Shown in pieces: positions 36,153 to 45,214 of a DNA stretch of 64,000 nucleotides. The stretch's first letter is position 1. Every line of letters starts with the position of its first letter. The position numbers and the translations under genes are program-made. Source of the DNA: Chryseobacterium sp. FH1 (lineage in GTDB: Bacteria; Bacteroidota; Bacteroidia; Flavobacteriales; Weeksellaceae); assembly GCF_000735135.1 (NCBI RefSeq), contig NZ_JPLZ01000006.1, positions 1,798,001-1,862,000 of the forward strand. Reading direction: 5' to 3'. The notes under the pieces were generated by a model. The model had not been told where the DNA came from and searched no databases. It was given only the letters and a program-made list of their open reading frames with translations.

Positions 36153-36321
36153 TTTGCTCAGTGATTCGGCAACGTCGGCTGGATTTAATATGATTTCTGG
36201 ATTCTCGATCTTCTAGGATTTTTGAATTGCAAAAGTATTAAAATCTGAAAGAAATCCTTTAGAAATAGATTAATATAATGTGAAATAAAATGATTTGATT
36301 ATAATTTGTAAATTTGCGACA

Positions 36322-36906
36322 ATGGATGACAAAAAGTTGTACATAATCGCAGGTTGCAATGGAGCAGGTAAAACTACCGCATCATTTACGATTTTACCTG
36401 AGATTTTGGATTGCAAAGAGTTTGTAAATGCTGATGAAATTGCAAAAGGGCTGTCTCCATTTCAACCAGAAAAAGTTTCTTTTGAAGCTGGTAGAATAAT
36501 GTTGAATAGAATTAATGAATTGCTTTCTGAAGATGAAAATTTTGCCTTTGAAACTACTTTATCCACAAAGAGTTACAAAAGTAAAATCATTGAAGCGAGG
36601 GAAAAGGGCTATCGTGTAACATTATTATTCTTTTGGCTTCAAAATACTGAATTGGCTAAAGAGCGTGTGAAAATACGGGTTTCAGAAGGCGGACACAATA
36701 TTTTACCCGAAGTAATCGAAAGAAGGTACATTAGAGGAATCAAAAATTTATTCGAAATTTATCTTCCAATTGTTGATGGTGCATTAATTTTTGACAATTC
36801 AGAAGGTCAGCATCAATTTTTAGCAGAGAAGCAAATTGATGGTTTATTAAATATTGTAAATCAAGAAAAGTTTAACCTTTTAAAAAATTACTATGACAAC
36901 GATTGA
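36322..36906 (+). CDS. zeta-toxin-like P-loop kinase
   Basis: A 194-residue ATP-binding protein of the zeta toxin / AAA_33 group. It has Walker A GCNGAGKTT (11-19), NADEIA with Asp38, FETTLS with Glu77, and the Arg pair at 134-135 in VIERRYIRGIKNL, matching the catalytic outline of zeta kinases that phosphorylate UDP-N-acetylglucosamine. An in-frame ATG at 36295 is less likely: TAAATTTG at 36309-36316 is a promoter box and places the transcript start at the ATG at 36322, so the mRNA is almost leaderless. A 50-residue gene overlaps its 3' end. Confidence 0.8.
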   Translation: MDDKKLYIIAGCNGAGKTTASFTILPEILDCKEFVNADEIAKGLSPFQPEKVSFEAGRIMLNRINELLSEDENFAFETTLSTKSYKSKIIEAREKGYRVTLLFFWLQNTELAKERVKIRVSEGGHNILPEVIERRYIRGIKNLFEIYLPIVDGALIFDNSEGQHQFLAEKQIDGLLNIVNQEKFNLLKNYYDND

Positions 36907-37045
36907 AATTCAAATTGCCGAAAAAAATAAGATTTTAAAAGGACTCGAAAAAACCTACGAAAAACTCCTAGAATTCAAGAAATCAAAAAACAGCGAATTG
37001 GTTGTTTTGAGAGATAATAAAATTGTTAAAATAAAGCCTGAATAG
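36893..37045 (+). CDS. 50-residue coiled-coil protein paired with zeta-like kinase
   Basis: A short gene overlapping the end of the kinase gene by 14 bp in another frame, starting ATGACAACGATTG. The product has the helical, charged run AEKNKILKGLEKTYEKLLEF followed by a small beta-like tail ELVVLRDNKIVKIKPE. The overlap implies translational coupling. In size and position it could be an antitoxin or accessory subunit, but classical epsilon antitoxins are upstream and larger, so this would be a different arrangement. Confidence 0.65.
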   Translation: MTTIEIQIAEKNKILKGLEKTYEKLLEFKKSKNSELVVLRDNKIVKIKPE

Positions 37046-37054
37046 ATTTTATCT

Positions 37055-37609
37055 TTAATACCTCAACTCCTTATTCATTTTTCTAATCGCACCTTTGGTC
37101 CCGATAATCACAGAATTGGAAGCTGATCCCAATAATCTGCCGTTGCCTTTGTACGTGTCATAAGAAGTTTCCATTATGAAATGTCCTTTGGAATCATACA
37201 GCTTCATACTCACAATCACTTGATTTGAAAAGACATACTTTCCAAAACCAACTTTGAAATACTTCACTTTTGGAACCACGGCTACATCCGCATTGTTGTT
37301 TTCGCAGATTTCCTTGATGGTTTTTGTGTCCACATCATCGAATGACATTGGCGAATCTACCTGAAGATATTTTACATTTCCGAGCGATCTCATTTTGTCG
37401 GATGTTGCGCTGTAAAAAGCATTGTAAGTTGGCTCCTTGATTTCAGAAATGTCAGGAAAGACTTCTGGATTGAAATAGAGTATGGTTTTTATCTTCGAAA
37501 CTTTGACGTCTTTATTTTTGTAATGCAAAGCGTCTCCGTAATTTGCGCAGGAAATCAGGAGAGTTGATACATAGAAAGTTAAGAAAAGAGGGAGTAGAGT
37601 TTTTTTCAT
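37055..37609 (-). CDS. lipoprotein of unknown function
   Basis: A 184-residue protein with a lipoprotein signal (about 1-20, LLISC with Cys21). The mature part has alternating strands and helices, including KTILYFNPEVFPDI and ADVAVVPKVKYFKVGF, and ends with a Gly-rich stretch (GKGAIRKMNK-like). I do not recognise the family. It is convergent with the zeta pair and divergent from polA. Probable location is the periplasmic face of the inner or outer membrane. Confidence 0.75.
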   Translation of the reverse strand: MKKTLLPLFLTFYVSTLLISCANYGDALHYKNKDVKVSKIKTILYFNPEVFPDISEIKEPTYNAFYSATSDKMRSLGNVKYLQVDSPMSFDDVDTKTIKEICENNNADVAVVPKVKYFKVGFGKYVFSNQVIVSMKLYDSKGHFIMETSYDTYKGNGRLLGSASNSVIIGTKGAIRKMNKELRY

Positions 37610-37727
37610 TTGCTTGGTGCAAAATTACAATCAAATTTTTATATTACAATATAAATTTTAAGATTTTTTAACAAATTAAAATCACGCTAATTTTATGCCA
37701 TTCAACAGATAATCATCACATTTTTAT

Positions 37728-37735
37728 TACTTTTG
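37728..37735 (+). promoter_or_regulatory. -7 box of polA, leaderless transcript
   Basis: TACTTTTG matches TAnnTTTG and ends 5 bp before the polA ATG. A transcript starting at the normal distance would begin at or next to the start codon. Confidence 0.55.
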
Positions 37736-37740
37736 TTTTT

Positions 37741-40575
37741 ATGACTTCAACAGACAAAAGATTATATCTCATAGATGCTTACGCAATGATTTTCCGTGGC
37801 TTTCATGCAATGTATAAAAATCAAAGATTCACAACCTCGGGCATGGAAACAACGGCTATTTTTGGGTTTATGAATTCTTTAATTGAACTTATTAGAAAAG
37901 AAAAACCAACACATCTTGCTGTCGTTTTTGATGTGGGTCAGGCTAGCATTAGAACAAATGATTATGCAGAATATAAGGCTAACCGAAGCGAAACTCCAGA
38001 AGCTATCAGATTTGCTATTCCCTATATTTATCGAATTCTCGAAGCAATGCATATTCCCTATCTTGGTGTAGAAGGTTATGAAGCAGATGATGTAATTGGT
38101 ACAATTGCATGTAAAGCTGAAAAAAAGGATTATAATATTTTTATGGTAACACCAGACAAAGATTTTGGACAACTTGTTACAGATAAAATTAAAATATACA
38201 AGCCGGGATACAAGGGTGGCGACATAGAAATCCTTGGGATTGAAGAAATTAATGCTAAGTATGAGATAGAAGACCCAAAACAAGTGATAGATTATTTGGC
38301 GATGATGGGAGACGCTTCTGACAACATTCCTGGTCTTGAAGGTGTTGGTGCAAAAACGGCAATGAAATTTCTAAAAGAATTTGGATCAATAGAAAATCTC
38401 TTGGAAAACACGCATACTCTAAAAGGAAAAATGAAGGAGAAGGTGGAAGCCAGCGCAGAACGTGGACTTCTATCCAAGAAATTGGCAACGATCATCTGTG
38501 ATGCGCCTATCGAATTTATTGAAGAACAATATGATCTCGATATGCCTGATTTCGATAAAGTGAAAGAGATTTTTGATGAATTAGAATTCCGAAGATTATA
38601 CGAAAATCTTTACCGCGCATTCTCAAACAAAGAATATGTGGAGGAATTGATGGAAGTTGAAAATCCTAATGATGGGAAAGTTGAAACTTCCAGCGCGCCA
38701 AACAAAAATGGAATGATGGATATGTTTGCCACGTTCGAACAGCTGGATCAGGCAACTACCACAAAATCAAACATCGAAGGCAACGACCATCTTTATCAAC
38801 ATATCAATGATCCAAAAGCGCAGAGAATTCTTTTAAGCAATCTCCTCAAGCAAAAAGCGGTTTGTTTTGATACGGAAACTACTTCGCTTAATGAACTGGA
38901 AGCAGAACTGATCGGGATGAGTTTTTCGTACAAAAAAGGCTTGGCTTATTATATTCCAATATCTGAAAATAGGGAAGAAGCCCAAGAAACCATTGAACTT
39001 TTTCGACCGTTTTTTGAAGCCGAAGATGTTTTGAAAATTGCTCACAATTTAAAGTACGATGCTAAAGTTCTTCAGAATTACAATATTGATGTTAAAGGCA
39101 AGATCTTTGACACGATGATCGCGCATTACCTTCTGAATCCCGACGGCCGTCACGGAATGGATTATCTATCGGAAATGTACCTAGATTACAAACCGGTTTC
39201 CATCGAATCACTCATCGGTAAAAAAGGAAAAAACCAATTGACACTTCGTGAAGTGGATATCGAAACGCAAACAGCTTATGCAGCGGAAGATGCGGATGTG
39301 ACGTTTCAATTATATGAATTGTTTGCGCCACAATTGGCCAAAGAAAATCTGGAAGAATTGTTCTACAATGTCGAAATGCCGTTGATGCGCGTTCTTGCGA
39401 AGATTGAATTGACAGGTGTAAAATTAGATAACAATTGGTTGGCGCAAGAAAGTATTGATTTGGAAAATGATCTTCGCGTTTTAGAATCCAAAATTTTCGA
39501 ATTGTCTGGAGAAAATTTCAATATGAATTCTCCGAAACAGCTGGGCGAAATTCTTTTTGATAAAATGCAATTGGATCCGAAAGCGAAAAAAACCAAAACT
39601 GGACAATACGCAACTTCGGAAGATGTCCTTCAAAAATTGTCTTCGAAACACGAGATCATTGCCTCGATTTTGGAATACAGAACTTTGCAGAAATTGAAAT
39701 CAACTTATGTTGATGCGCTACCAAGTCAAATCGATAAAAAAGATGAACGTGTTCATACTACTTTTGCTCAAACAGTTGCAGCTACAGGACGTTTGGCAAG
39801 TGTGAATCCGAATCTTCAAAATATTCCGATCAGAACTTTAAGAGGACAACAAATTCGTGGTGCTTTTGTAGCTGACGAAGGAAAAAAGATCATCTCCGCC
39901 GATTATTCTCAAATTGAATTAAGACTAATTGCTGAGATTTCCGGCGAACAAAATATGATTGCTGCTTTCCAAAACAATGAGGATATTCACGTGTCCACAG
40001 CAGCGAAGTTGTTTGATATTCCGTTGGAAGAAGTGACCAAAACCCAAAGAGGTCAAGCGAAAACCGTGAATTTCGGGATCATTTATGGTCAAGGTGCTTT
40101 TGCCTTAGCCGAACAGACCGGACTTTCCAGAACCGAGGCGAAAAAGATGATCGATTCTTATTATGAATCTTATCCGCGTTTGAAAGAATATATGGCAGAG
40201 CAGGTCAAGAAAGCGCAGGATCAAGGTTATGTGCAGACGATTCTTGGAAGGAAACGCCATTTGAAAGATATCAATTCCAGTAATTTCGTGGTAAAAGCCC
40301 ACGCCGAAAGAAACGCTGTAAATGCGCCAATCCAAGGAAGTGCCGCTGATATTATCAAATTGGCGATGATAAAAATCGATGAAGAATTAGAAGCTCAAAA
40401 CCTTCAGACCAAAATGCTTTTGCAGGTTCACGATGAATTGCTTTTCGAAGCACCAATTGATGAAGTTGGCGTTGCAATGTCATTGATCAAAAAAGAAATG
40501 GAATCTGCCTTTGAGACGACAGTTCCTTTGCTAGTTGAAGTTGGTGTTGGGAATAATTGGCTGGAAGCGCATTAA
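37741..40575 (+). CDS. polA: DNA polymerase I
   Basis: A 944-residue repair and Okazaki-fragment polymerase. The 5'-3' exonuclease/flap domain covers about 1-290 (LYLIDAYAMIFRGFHA). The 3'-5' proofreading domain covers about 350-540 and keeps the acidic residues of CFDTETTSL, HNLKYDAK and YAAEDADVTF, so it should be active. The polymerase domain follows with SADYSQIELRLIA, RGQAKTVNFGIIYG and QVHDELLFE. The length is typical. A promoter box lies directly at the start. It stands as a single gene before a YciI gene. Confidence 0.97.
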   Translation: MTSTDKRLYLIDAYAMIFRGFHAMYKNQRFTTSGMETTAIFGFMNSLIELIRKEKPTHLAVVFDVGQASIRTNDYAEYKANRSETPEAIRFAIPYIYRILEAMHIPYLGVEGYEADDVIGTIACKAEKKDYNIFMVTPDKDFGQLVTDKIKIYKPGYKGGDIEILGIEEINAKYEIEDPKQVIDYLAMMGDASDNIPGLEGVGAKTAMKFLKEFGSIENLLENTHTLKGKMKEKVEASAERGLLSKKLATIICDAPIEFIEEQYDLDMPDFDKVKEIFDELEFRRLYENLYRAFSNKEYVEELMEVENPNDGKVETSSAPNKNGMMDMFATFEQLDQATTTKSNIEGNDHLYQHINDPKAQRILLSNLLKQKAVCFDTETTSLNELEAELIGMSFSYKKGLAYYIPISENREEAQETIELFRPFFEAEDVLKIAHNLKYDAKVLQNYNIDVKGKIFDTMIAHYLLNPDGRHGMDYLSEMYLDYKPVSIESLIGKKGKNQLTLREVDIETQTAYAAEDADVTFQLYELFAPQLAKENLEELFYNVEMPLMRVLAKIELTGVKLDNNWLAQESIDLENDLRVLESKIFELSGENFNMNSPKQLGEILFDKMQLDPKAKKTKTGQYATSEDVLQKLSSKHEIIASILEYRTLQKLKSTYVDALPSQIDKKDERVHTTFAQTVAATGRLASVNPNLQNIPIRTLRGQQIRGAFVADEGKKIISADYSQIELRLIAEISGEQNMIAAFQNNEDIHVSTAAKLFDIPLEEVTKTQRGQAKTVNFGIIYGQGAFALAEQTGLSRTEAKKMIDSYYESYPRLKEYMAEQVKKAQDQGYVQTILGRKRHLKDINSSNFVVKAHAERNAVNAPIQGSAADIIKLAMIKIDEELEAQNLQTKMLLQVHDELLFEAPIDEVGVAMSLIKKEMESAFETTVPLLVEVGVGNNWLEAH

Positions 40576-40615
40576 TTATAGTATATATTTTATCTTTAAT
40601 TAAAAACAAACAAAT

Positions 40616-40885
40616 ATGAAAGCAGTAGTATTTTACGAGCACAACACCGAGAAATCTATGGATGAATTTATGGCCGTTTTTCCACGTCACGAAACGTTCG
40701 AAGCGGAGTTTTTGAAGTCCGGGAAGGTTTTGGGAACAGGCGCTTTTGCAAATCCTGGAGAAGGTGCAATGGCCATTTTTGTGGACAAAGAATCTGCAGA
40801 AGAGTTTGTAAACGGTGATCCATTTGTGCAAGAAGGTTTGATTGCAAAGGTGACCATCCGAGAATGGAATGATGAGTTAGCTTGA
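40616..40885 (+). CDS. YciI family protein
   Basis: An 89-residue protein with the YciI ferredoxin-like fold: MKAVVFYEHN, a long helix region with His (FPRHETFEAEFL), AFANPGEGAMAIFVDKESAEEFVNGDPFVQEGL (about 42-75) and the closing strand KVTIREWND. The conserved His-Asp pair of the family (His22 or so; Asp71) is present. Its substrate is unknown. It follows polA by 40 bp and may be co-transcribed. It ends before a terminator. Confidence 0.88.
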   Translation: MKAVVFYEHNTEKSMDEFMAVFPRHETFEAEFLKSGKVLGTGAFANPGEGAMAIFVDKESAEEFVNGDPFVQEGLIAKVTIREWNDELA

Positions 40886-40933
40886 TTCTGACCAATATCT
40901 CTGAAACTACCTTTATAAATCGGTAATAATTTT

Positions 40934-40968
40934 ACTCTTATAGCATCATTTGTTATAAGAGTTTTTTT
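40934..40968 (+). terminator. intrinsic terminator after YciI gene
   Basis: ACTCTTATA and TTATAAGAGT form a stem of about 8 bp with a T7 run behind it. It separates the polA-YciI unit from the regulatory region of the xylan locus (40969-41468), which is AT-rich and has no gene. Confidence 0.8.
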
Positions 40969-41112
40969 ATTTCTAATGTAGAAGTTCTCTATAATTCATT
41001 CATCATAAAATAACAAGTTCAATATTTTTGTGATTTAAAAATCGGAAAGAAGAATTCTGGAATATGGATTTCACACGATTTTTAATTGTGGACTGACATT
41101 TTTTACTTTTTG

Positions 41113-41128
41113 TGTTAACATTTAGTAA
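41113..41128 (-). promoter_or_regulatory. distal candidate regulator site
   Basis: TGTTAACATTTAGTAA repeats, in opposite orientation and with one base missing, the sequence TTACGTAAATGTTAACA at 41447-41463. Two inverted copies 320 bp apart before a regulator gene suggest a looping or auxiliary operator. Confidence 0.4.
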
Positions 41129-41433
41129 AAAAAGCAAATGCTAAATGCGTGATTTATGACAAAAAACATACTTCGTTTCTTAAATTTTAAAAAATAAATC
41201 GGGAAAAATTAAAATTTTGTTATCATAATAATTAGTTAAAATAATCTCGTTTTTCGATCTTCATTTTAATTTATTAAATGTCTAAGCACTAACACATTCG
41301 CTTTGATATATCATCATTATCACGATAAGCTTATCATAAAACATACATCATTCTTATCATATAAAATCGATATGTAAAAGATTGATATATAGTACTTAAT
41401 GAAAATTTTATTTTTTTTTCTCGATTCTATTTT

Positions 41434-41463
41434 TATATTTGTGATGTTACGTAAATGTTAACA
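41434..41463 (+). promoter_or_regulatory. xylR promoter with overlapping candidate operator
   Basis: The -7 box TATATTTG (41434-41441) is followed by TGTTA-N9-TAACA (41445-41463), an inverted repeat over the expected transcript start and ending 5 bp before the start codon. This is the right place for autoregulation by the Nudix-family regulator. Further upstream, TTATCA repeats and the palindrome GATAAGCTTATC (about 41320-41370) may bind another factor. Confidence 0.5.
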
Positions 41464-41468
41464 ATCAA

Positions 41469-42194
41469 ATGAATCCAGAATTTATACATACCTATGTTTC
41501 TGTTGACTGTGTGGTTTTCGGTTTTGACTATGAAAATAGACTGAACATTTTGTTGGTACAGCGCCACGTGGAAAATATGCCGGTTGACAGTCAGAAAAAA
41601 TTGCCAGGAAGTTTGATCTTTAGTGATGAAGATGTAGATGACGCAGCGAATAGAGTGATGTATGAACTGACTGGAATCAAAAAGATGGTTCTAAAACAAT
41701 TCAAATGTTTCGCAGATCCTGCCCGCGCCAGCAATCAAAACGACATCAAATGGATGGGAACGGAGTACAAACATAATATTGACCGAATCATCACTGTAGC
41801 GTATCTCGCGCTCTGCAAAATAGACCACAAGATCAACAGTTCAAAATATGATACTGTAGATTGGCATCCGATAGACAAAGTTCCACAGTTGCCTTTTGAT
41901 CACAACAAGATCATCAGCGAGTCTTTGATAGAAATCAGAAAATGGATGGAAACAGATTTCTCCATCATCTTTGAACTCTTGCCAAAGAAATTCACGATAA
42001 GAATGCTGTATCAGCTTTACAGCGCCGTGAGCGAAAAACAAATTGATATCAAGAATTTTCACAAGAAGATATCATCATTCAGTTACATCATTCAGTTGGA
42101 GGAGATCGAGCAAAATGTTTCCCATCGCGCTGCAAGATATTACAGGTTTGATCCTAAGATTTATAAAAAGACCCACAATAAATTAATTAAATAA
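41469..42194 (+). CDS. xylR: Nudix-family transcription regulator, XylR/AraR (NrtR) type
   Basis: A 241-residue regulator of the NrtR family: an N-terminal Nudix domain (about 8-150; VDCVVFGFDYENRLNILLVQR) and a C-terminal winged helix (about 165-235; LPKKFTIRMLYQLYSAVSEKQIDIKNFHKK). The Nudix box is degenerate: where catalytic members have REUxEExGU it reads RVMYELTGI, so the domain is probably a sugar-ligand sensor and not a hydrolase. In Bacteroides this family controls arabinose and xylose genes. It sits 12 bp upstream of xylB, so it most likely responds to xylose or a xylose-derived compound. Confidence 0.85.
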   Translation: MNPEFIHTYVSVDCVVFGFDYENRLNILLVQRHVENMPVDSQKKLPGSLIFSDEDVDDAANRVMYELTGIKKMVLKQFKCFADPARASNQNDIKWMGTEYKHNIDRIITVAYLALCKIDHKINSSKYDTVDWHPIDKVPQLPFDHNKIISESLIEIRKWMETDFSIIFELLPKKFTIRMLYQLYSAVSEKQIDIKNFHKKISSFSYIIQLEEIEQNVSHRAARYYRFDPKIYKKTHNKLIK

Positions 42195-42206
42195 GTTTCA
42201 AGAATT

Positions 42207-43691
42207 ATGTATTTGTTAGGATATGATATCGGCAGTTCTTCTGTAAAAGTTTGTCTCATAGAGGCTTCCAGTGGGAAAATTGTAGCTTCTGATTTTTCAC
42301 CGAAAAAAGAGATGAAAATAACCGCCATCAATCCAGGTTGGGCGGAGCAGAATCCTGCTGACTGGTGGACAAACCTAAAGTTGGCACATCAATCCGTAAT
42401 GTCTCACGCCAATATAGGTGCAGAAGACATCAAGGGAATTGGGATCACTTGGCAAATGCACGGATTGATCTTGGTAGATAAAGACCAGAATCTGCTTCGC
42501 CCGTCCATCATCTGGTGCGACAGTCGCGCAGTTCCTTACGGTGAGAAGGCTTTCAAAGAAATTGGGGAAGAAAAATGTCTCTCTCATCTTTTGAATTCAC
42601 CTGGAAATTTTACCGCTTCCAAATTAGCTTGGGTGAAGGAAAACGAGCCAGATATTTTTTCTAAGATTGATAAAATAATGTTGCCCGGAGATTACATCGC
42701 AATGAAACTTTCCGGCGAAATAGGAATTACAGTAGAAGGACTTTCCGAAGGAATTTTTTGGGATTTCAAAAACAATTGTATCTCAGAAGACGTCATCAAC
42801 CATTACGGAATTCCGAAAAGCTTTTTCCCTGATATCGTTCCAACATTCGGCATACAATCTACAGTTTCCGCTTCTGCCGCAGAAGAATTGGGATTGAAAG
42901 TAGGAACACCGATTTCCTACAGAGCCGGCGATCAACCGAATAATGCTTTGTCGCTCAATGTTTTCAATCCGGGCGAAATAGCTTCTACAGCGGGAACTTC
43001 TGGCGTTGTTTACGGTGTTTTGGATCAGTTGGATTATGATAAATTATCCAGAGTCAACACATTTGCACACGTGAATCATACCGAGGAGCAAATGAGATTA
43101 GGCGTTTTGCTTTGCATCAATGGGACAGGAATTCTCAATTCTTGGTTGAAACACAACTTTGCCACTTCATTATCATCTTATGGCGATATGAATGAGCTTG
43201 CATCGCTTTCCCCAATTGGTTCCAAAGGTTTGAGCATTATTCCATTTGGAAATGGCGCAGAAAGGGTTTTGGAAAATAAAGATACAAGATGTTCAATCCA
43301 CGGGATCAACTTTAATATTCATTCAAAAGGTGATGTTCTCCGCGCGGCGCAGGAAGCCATTGTTTTTTCTTATGAATACGGGATGAACATTATGAGAGAT
43401 ATGGGAATGGACATCAATGTCATCCGTGCAGGAAACGCGAATATGTTTTTAAGTTCCATCTTCCGCCAGTCATTGGCCAGTGTGAGCAATGCAACGATCG
43501 AGCTTTATGACACAGATGGTGCAGTTGGCGCGGCAAGAGCCGCAGGAATGGGAATCGGTTTTTATGAAAATTCCAAAGAAGCATTTTCTTCATTAGAAAA
43601 AATTGCAGTGATAGAACCAGAATCAGAGAAAAGAGAACAATACTTAGAAGCTTACGAGAGGTGGCAAGATCATCTTAAGGAAATTATTTAA
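42207..43691 (+). CDS. xylB: xylulokinase
   Basis: A 494-residue FGGY-family kinase phosphorylating D-xylulose to xylulose-5-phosphate. The ATP-binding start GYDIGSSSVKVCLIE (4-18), the substrate motif TWQMHGLILVD near 87, and the second ATPase lobe with AGDQPNNALSL near 247 and AGTSG near 267 are intact. The Asp of AGDQ is the expected catalytic base. It lies between xylR and xylA; a hairpin in the 112-bp gap before xylA may adjust relative expression. Confidence 0.93.
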   Translation: MYLLGYDIGSSSVKVCLIEASSGKIVASDFSPKKEMKITAINPGWAEQNPADWWTNLKLAHQSVMSHANIGAEDIKGIGITWQMHGLILVDKDQNLLRPSIIWCDSRAVPYGEKAFKEIGEEKCLSHLLNSPGNFTASKLAWVKENEPDIFSKIDKIMLPGDYIAMKLSGEIGITVEGLSEGIFWDFKNNCISEDVINHYGIPKSFFPDIVPTFGIQSTVSASAAEELGLKVGTPISYRAGDQPNNALSLNVFNPGEIASTAGTSGVVYGVLDQLDYDKLSRVNTFAHVNHTEEQMRLGVLLCINGTGILNSWLKHNFATSLSSYGDMNELASLSPIGSKGLSIIPFGNGAERVLENKDTRCSIHGINFNIHSKGDVLRAAQEAIVFSYEYGMNIMRDMGMDINVIRAGNANMFLSSIFRQSLASVSNATIELYDTDGAVGAARAAGMGIGFYENSKEAFSSLEKIAVIEPESEKREQYLEAYERWQDHLKEII

Positions 43692-43721
43692 TCCAAAAAA
43701 AACATAACGAATTATATTCAC

Positions 43722-43747
43722 TTACTGACACGAAAAAATCAGTGAGG
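43722..43747 (+). promoter_or_regulatory. hairpin between xylB and xylA
   Basis: CTTACTGA (43722-43729) pairs with TCAGTGAG (43740-43747) with one wobble pair around a 10-nt loop. No T run follows, so it more likely protects or processes the mRNA than terminates it. Confidence 0.5.
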
Positions 43748-43803
43748 AAGGGATTTTATATTCAAAATTAAAAGAGAATTAATCAAAAATAAATTAAATA
43801 AAT

Positions 43804-45132
43804 ATGAACATTTCAAAAGAAACAAAAGCATTTTTTCCAGGTGTTGAACAAATCAAATTTGAGGGTAGAGAGAGTAGAAATCCATTGGCATTTCGCTATT
43901 ATGATGCAGACAGAACTGTGATGGGGAAACCAATGAAAGAATGGATGCGTTTTGCAATGGCCTGGTGGCATACCTTGTGTGCAGACGGGAGCGACCCATT
44001 TGGAGGACCAACGATCCACCACCCTTGGAGCCAAGGAACGGACGCCGTTTCCAGAGCTAAGTACAAGATGGATGCAGGATTTGAGTTTATGCAAAAAATG
44101 GGATTCGGATATTACTGTTTCCACGATATCGATCTTGTCGATCCAGCGGACAACTGGAAAGATTATGAGAAAAATCTACAAGCTGTTGTGGAATATGCCA
44201 AAGAAAAACAAGCAGAAACCGGAATCAAGCTTCTTTGGGGAACGGCCAATGTTTTCACACACGAGAGATATATGAACGGCGCTTCTACCAACCCAAACTT
44301 CGATGTTGTGGCTTGCGCAGGAACTCAGGTTAAAAATTCTATTGATGCCACAATTGCGCTTGGCGGTGAAAATTATGTTTTCTGGGGTGGAAGAGAAGGT
44401 TACATGAGTCTTCTTAATACTGATATGAAACGTGAGAAAGAACACCTTGCCCGTTTCCTTACAATGTCTCGCGACTATGCAAGAAGCCAAGGTTTCCAAG
44501 GAACTTTCCTCATCGAGCCAAAACCGATGGAGCCTACAAAACACCAGTATGACTACGATGCAGAAACCGTAATCGGATTTTTGAAGAGTCACGGGTTGGA
44601 AAATGATTTCAAGTTGAATCTTGAGGTAAATCACGCGACTTTGGCAGGTCACACTTTCGAGCACGAGCTTCAGGCGGCGGTAGACGCAGGAATGTTGGGA
44701 AGCATAGATGCGAACAGAGGCGATTATCAAAATGGTTGGGATACAGACCAGTTTCCAATCGATTATTTTGAACTAGCTCAGGCTTGGTTGGTGATTCTTC
44801 CAAGTGGTGGCTTGGGTTCTGGCGGGGTGAACTTCGATGCGAAGATCCGTCGTAACTCTACAGATGCAGACGACTTATTCATCGCTCACGTTGCTGGTAT
44901 GGATGCTTTTGCAAAAGGACTTTTGGTAGCTGCTGACATTTTGGAAAATTCAGATTACAATAAACTGAGAACAGAAAGATATTCATCATTTGATAATGGT
45001 AATGGAAAAGCTTATGAAGAAGGCAGATTAACTTTGGAAGACTTACAAAAGATTGCACACGCATCCGGGGAACCAATCCCGAAAAGTGGCAAGCAGGAAC
45101 TCTTTGAAGCACTTGTGAATATGCATATCTAA
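43804..45132 (+). CDS. xylA: xylose isomerase
   Basis: A 442-residue class II xylose isomerase converting D-xylose to D-xylulose. The active-site region [19 protein letters not shown] near 50-68 and the catalytic pair in [10 protein letters not shown] near 100-110 are conserved. Metal ligands include the Glu of [14 protein letters not shown] near 237 and the His/Asp of [17 protein letters not shown] and GSIDANRGD. The length fits the long-type enzymes. It follows xylB in the pathway cluster. Confidence 0.97.
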   Translation: MNISKETKAFFPGVEQIKFEGRESRNPLAFRYYDADRTVMGKPMKEWMRFAMAWWHTLCADGSDPFGGPTIHHPWSQGTDAVSRAKYKMDAGFEFMQKMGFGYYCFHDIDLVDPADNWKDYEKNLQAVVEYAKEKQAETGIKLLWGTANVFTHERYMNGASTNPNFDVVACAGTQVKNSIDATIALGGENYVFWGGREGYMSLLNTDMKREKEHLARFLTMSRDYARSQGFQGTFLIEPKPMEPTKHQYDYDAETVIGFLKSHGLENDFKLNLEVNHATLAGHTFEHELQAAVDAGMLGSIDANRGDYQNGWDTDQFPIDYFELAQAWLVILPSGGLGSGGVNFDAKIRRNSTDADDLFIAHVAGMDAFAKGLLVAADILENSDYNKLRTERYSSFDNGNGKAYEEGRLTLEDLQKIAHASGEPIPKSGKQELFEALVNMHI

Positions 45133-45214
45133 AAAATAATAAGAGCGTTGATTGATTTAATGTTAATGATATCGGCGCTTTTAGAAAAACCTAACTTAAA
45201 ATCAATAAATTATT

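Noticed and set aside
44176-44730. Minus-strand frame of 184 codons inside xylA
   Set aside because: Xylose isomerase is intact on the plus strand. The opposite frame shows no domain and no start signals.
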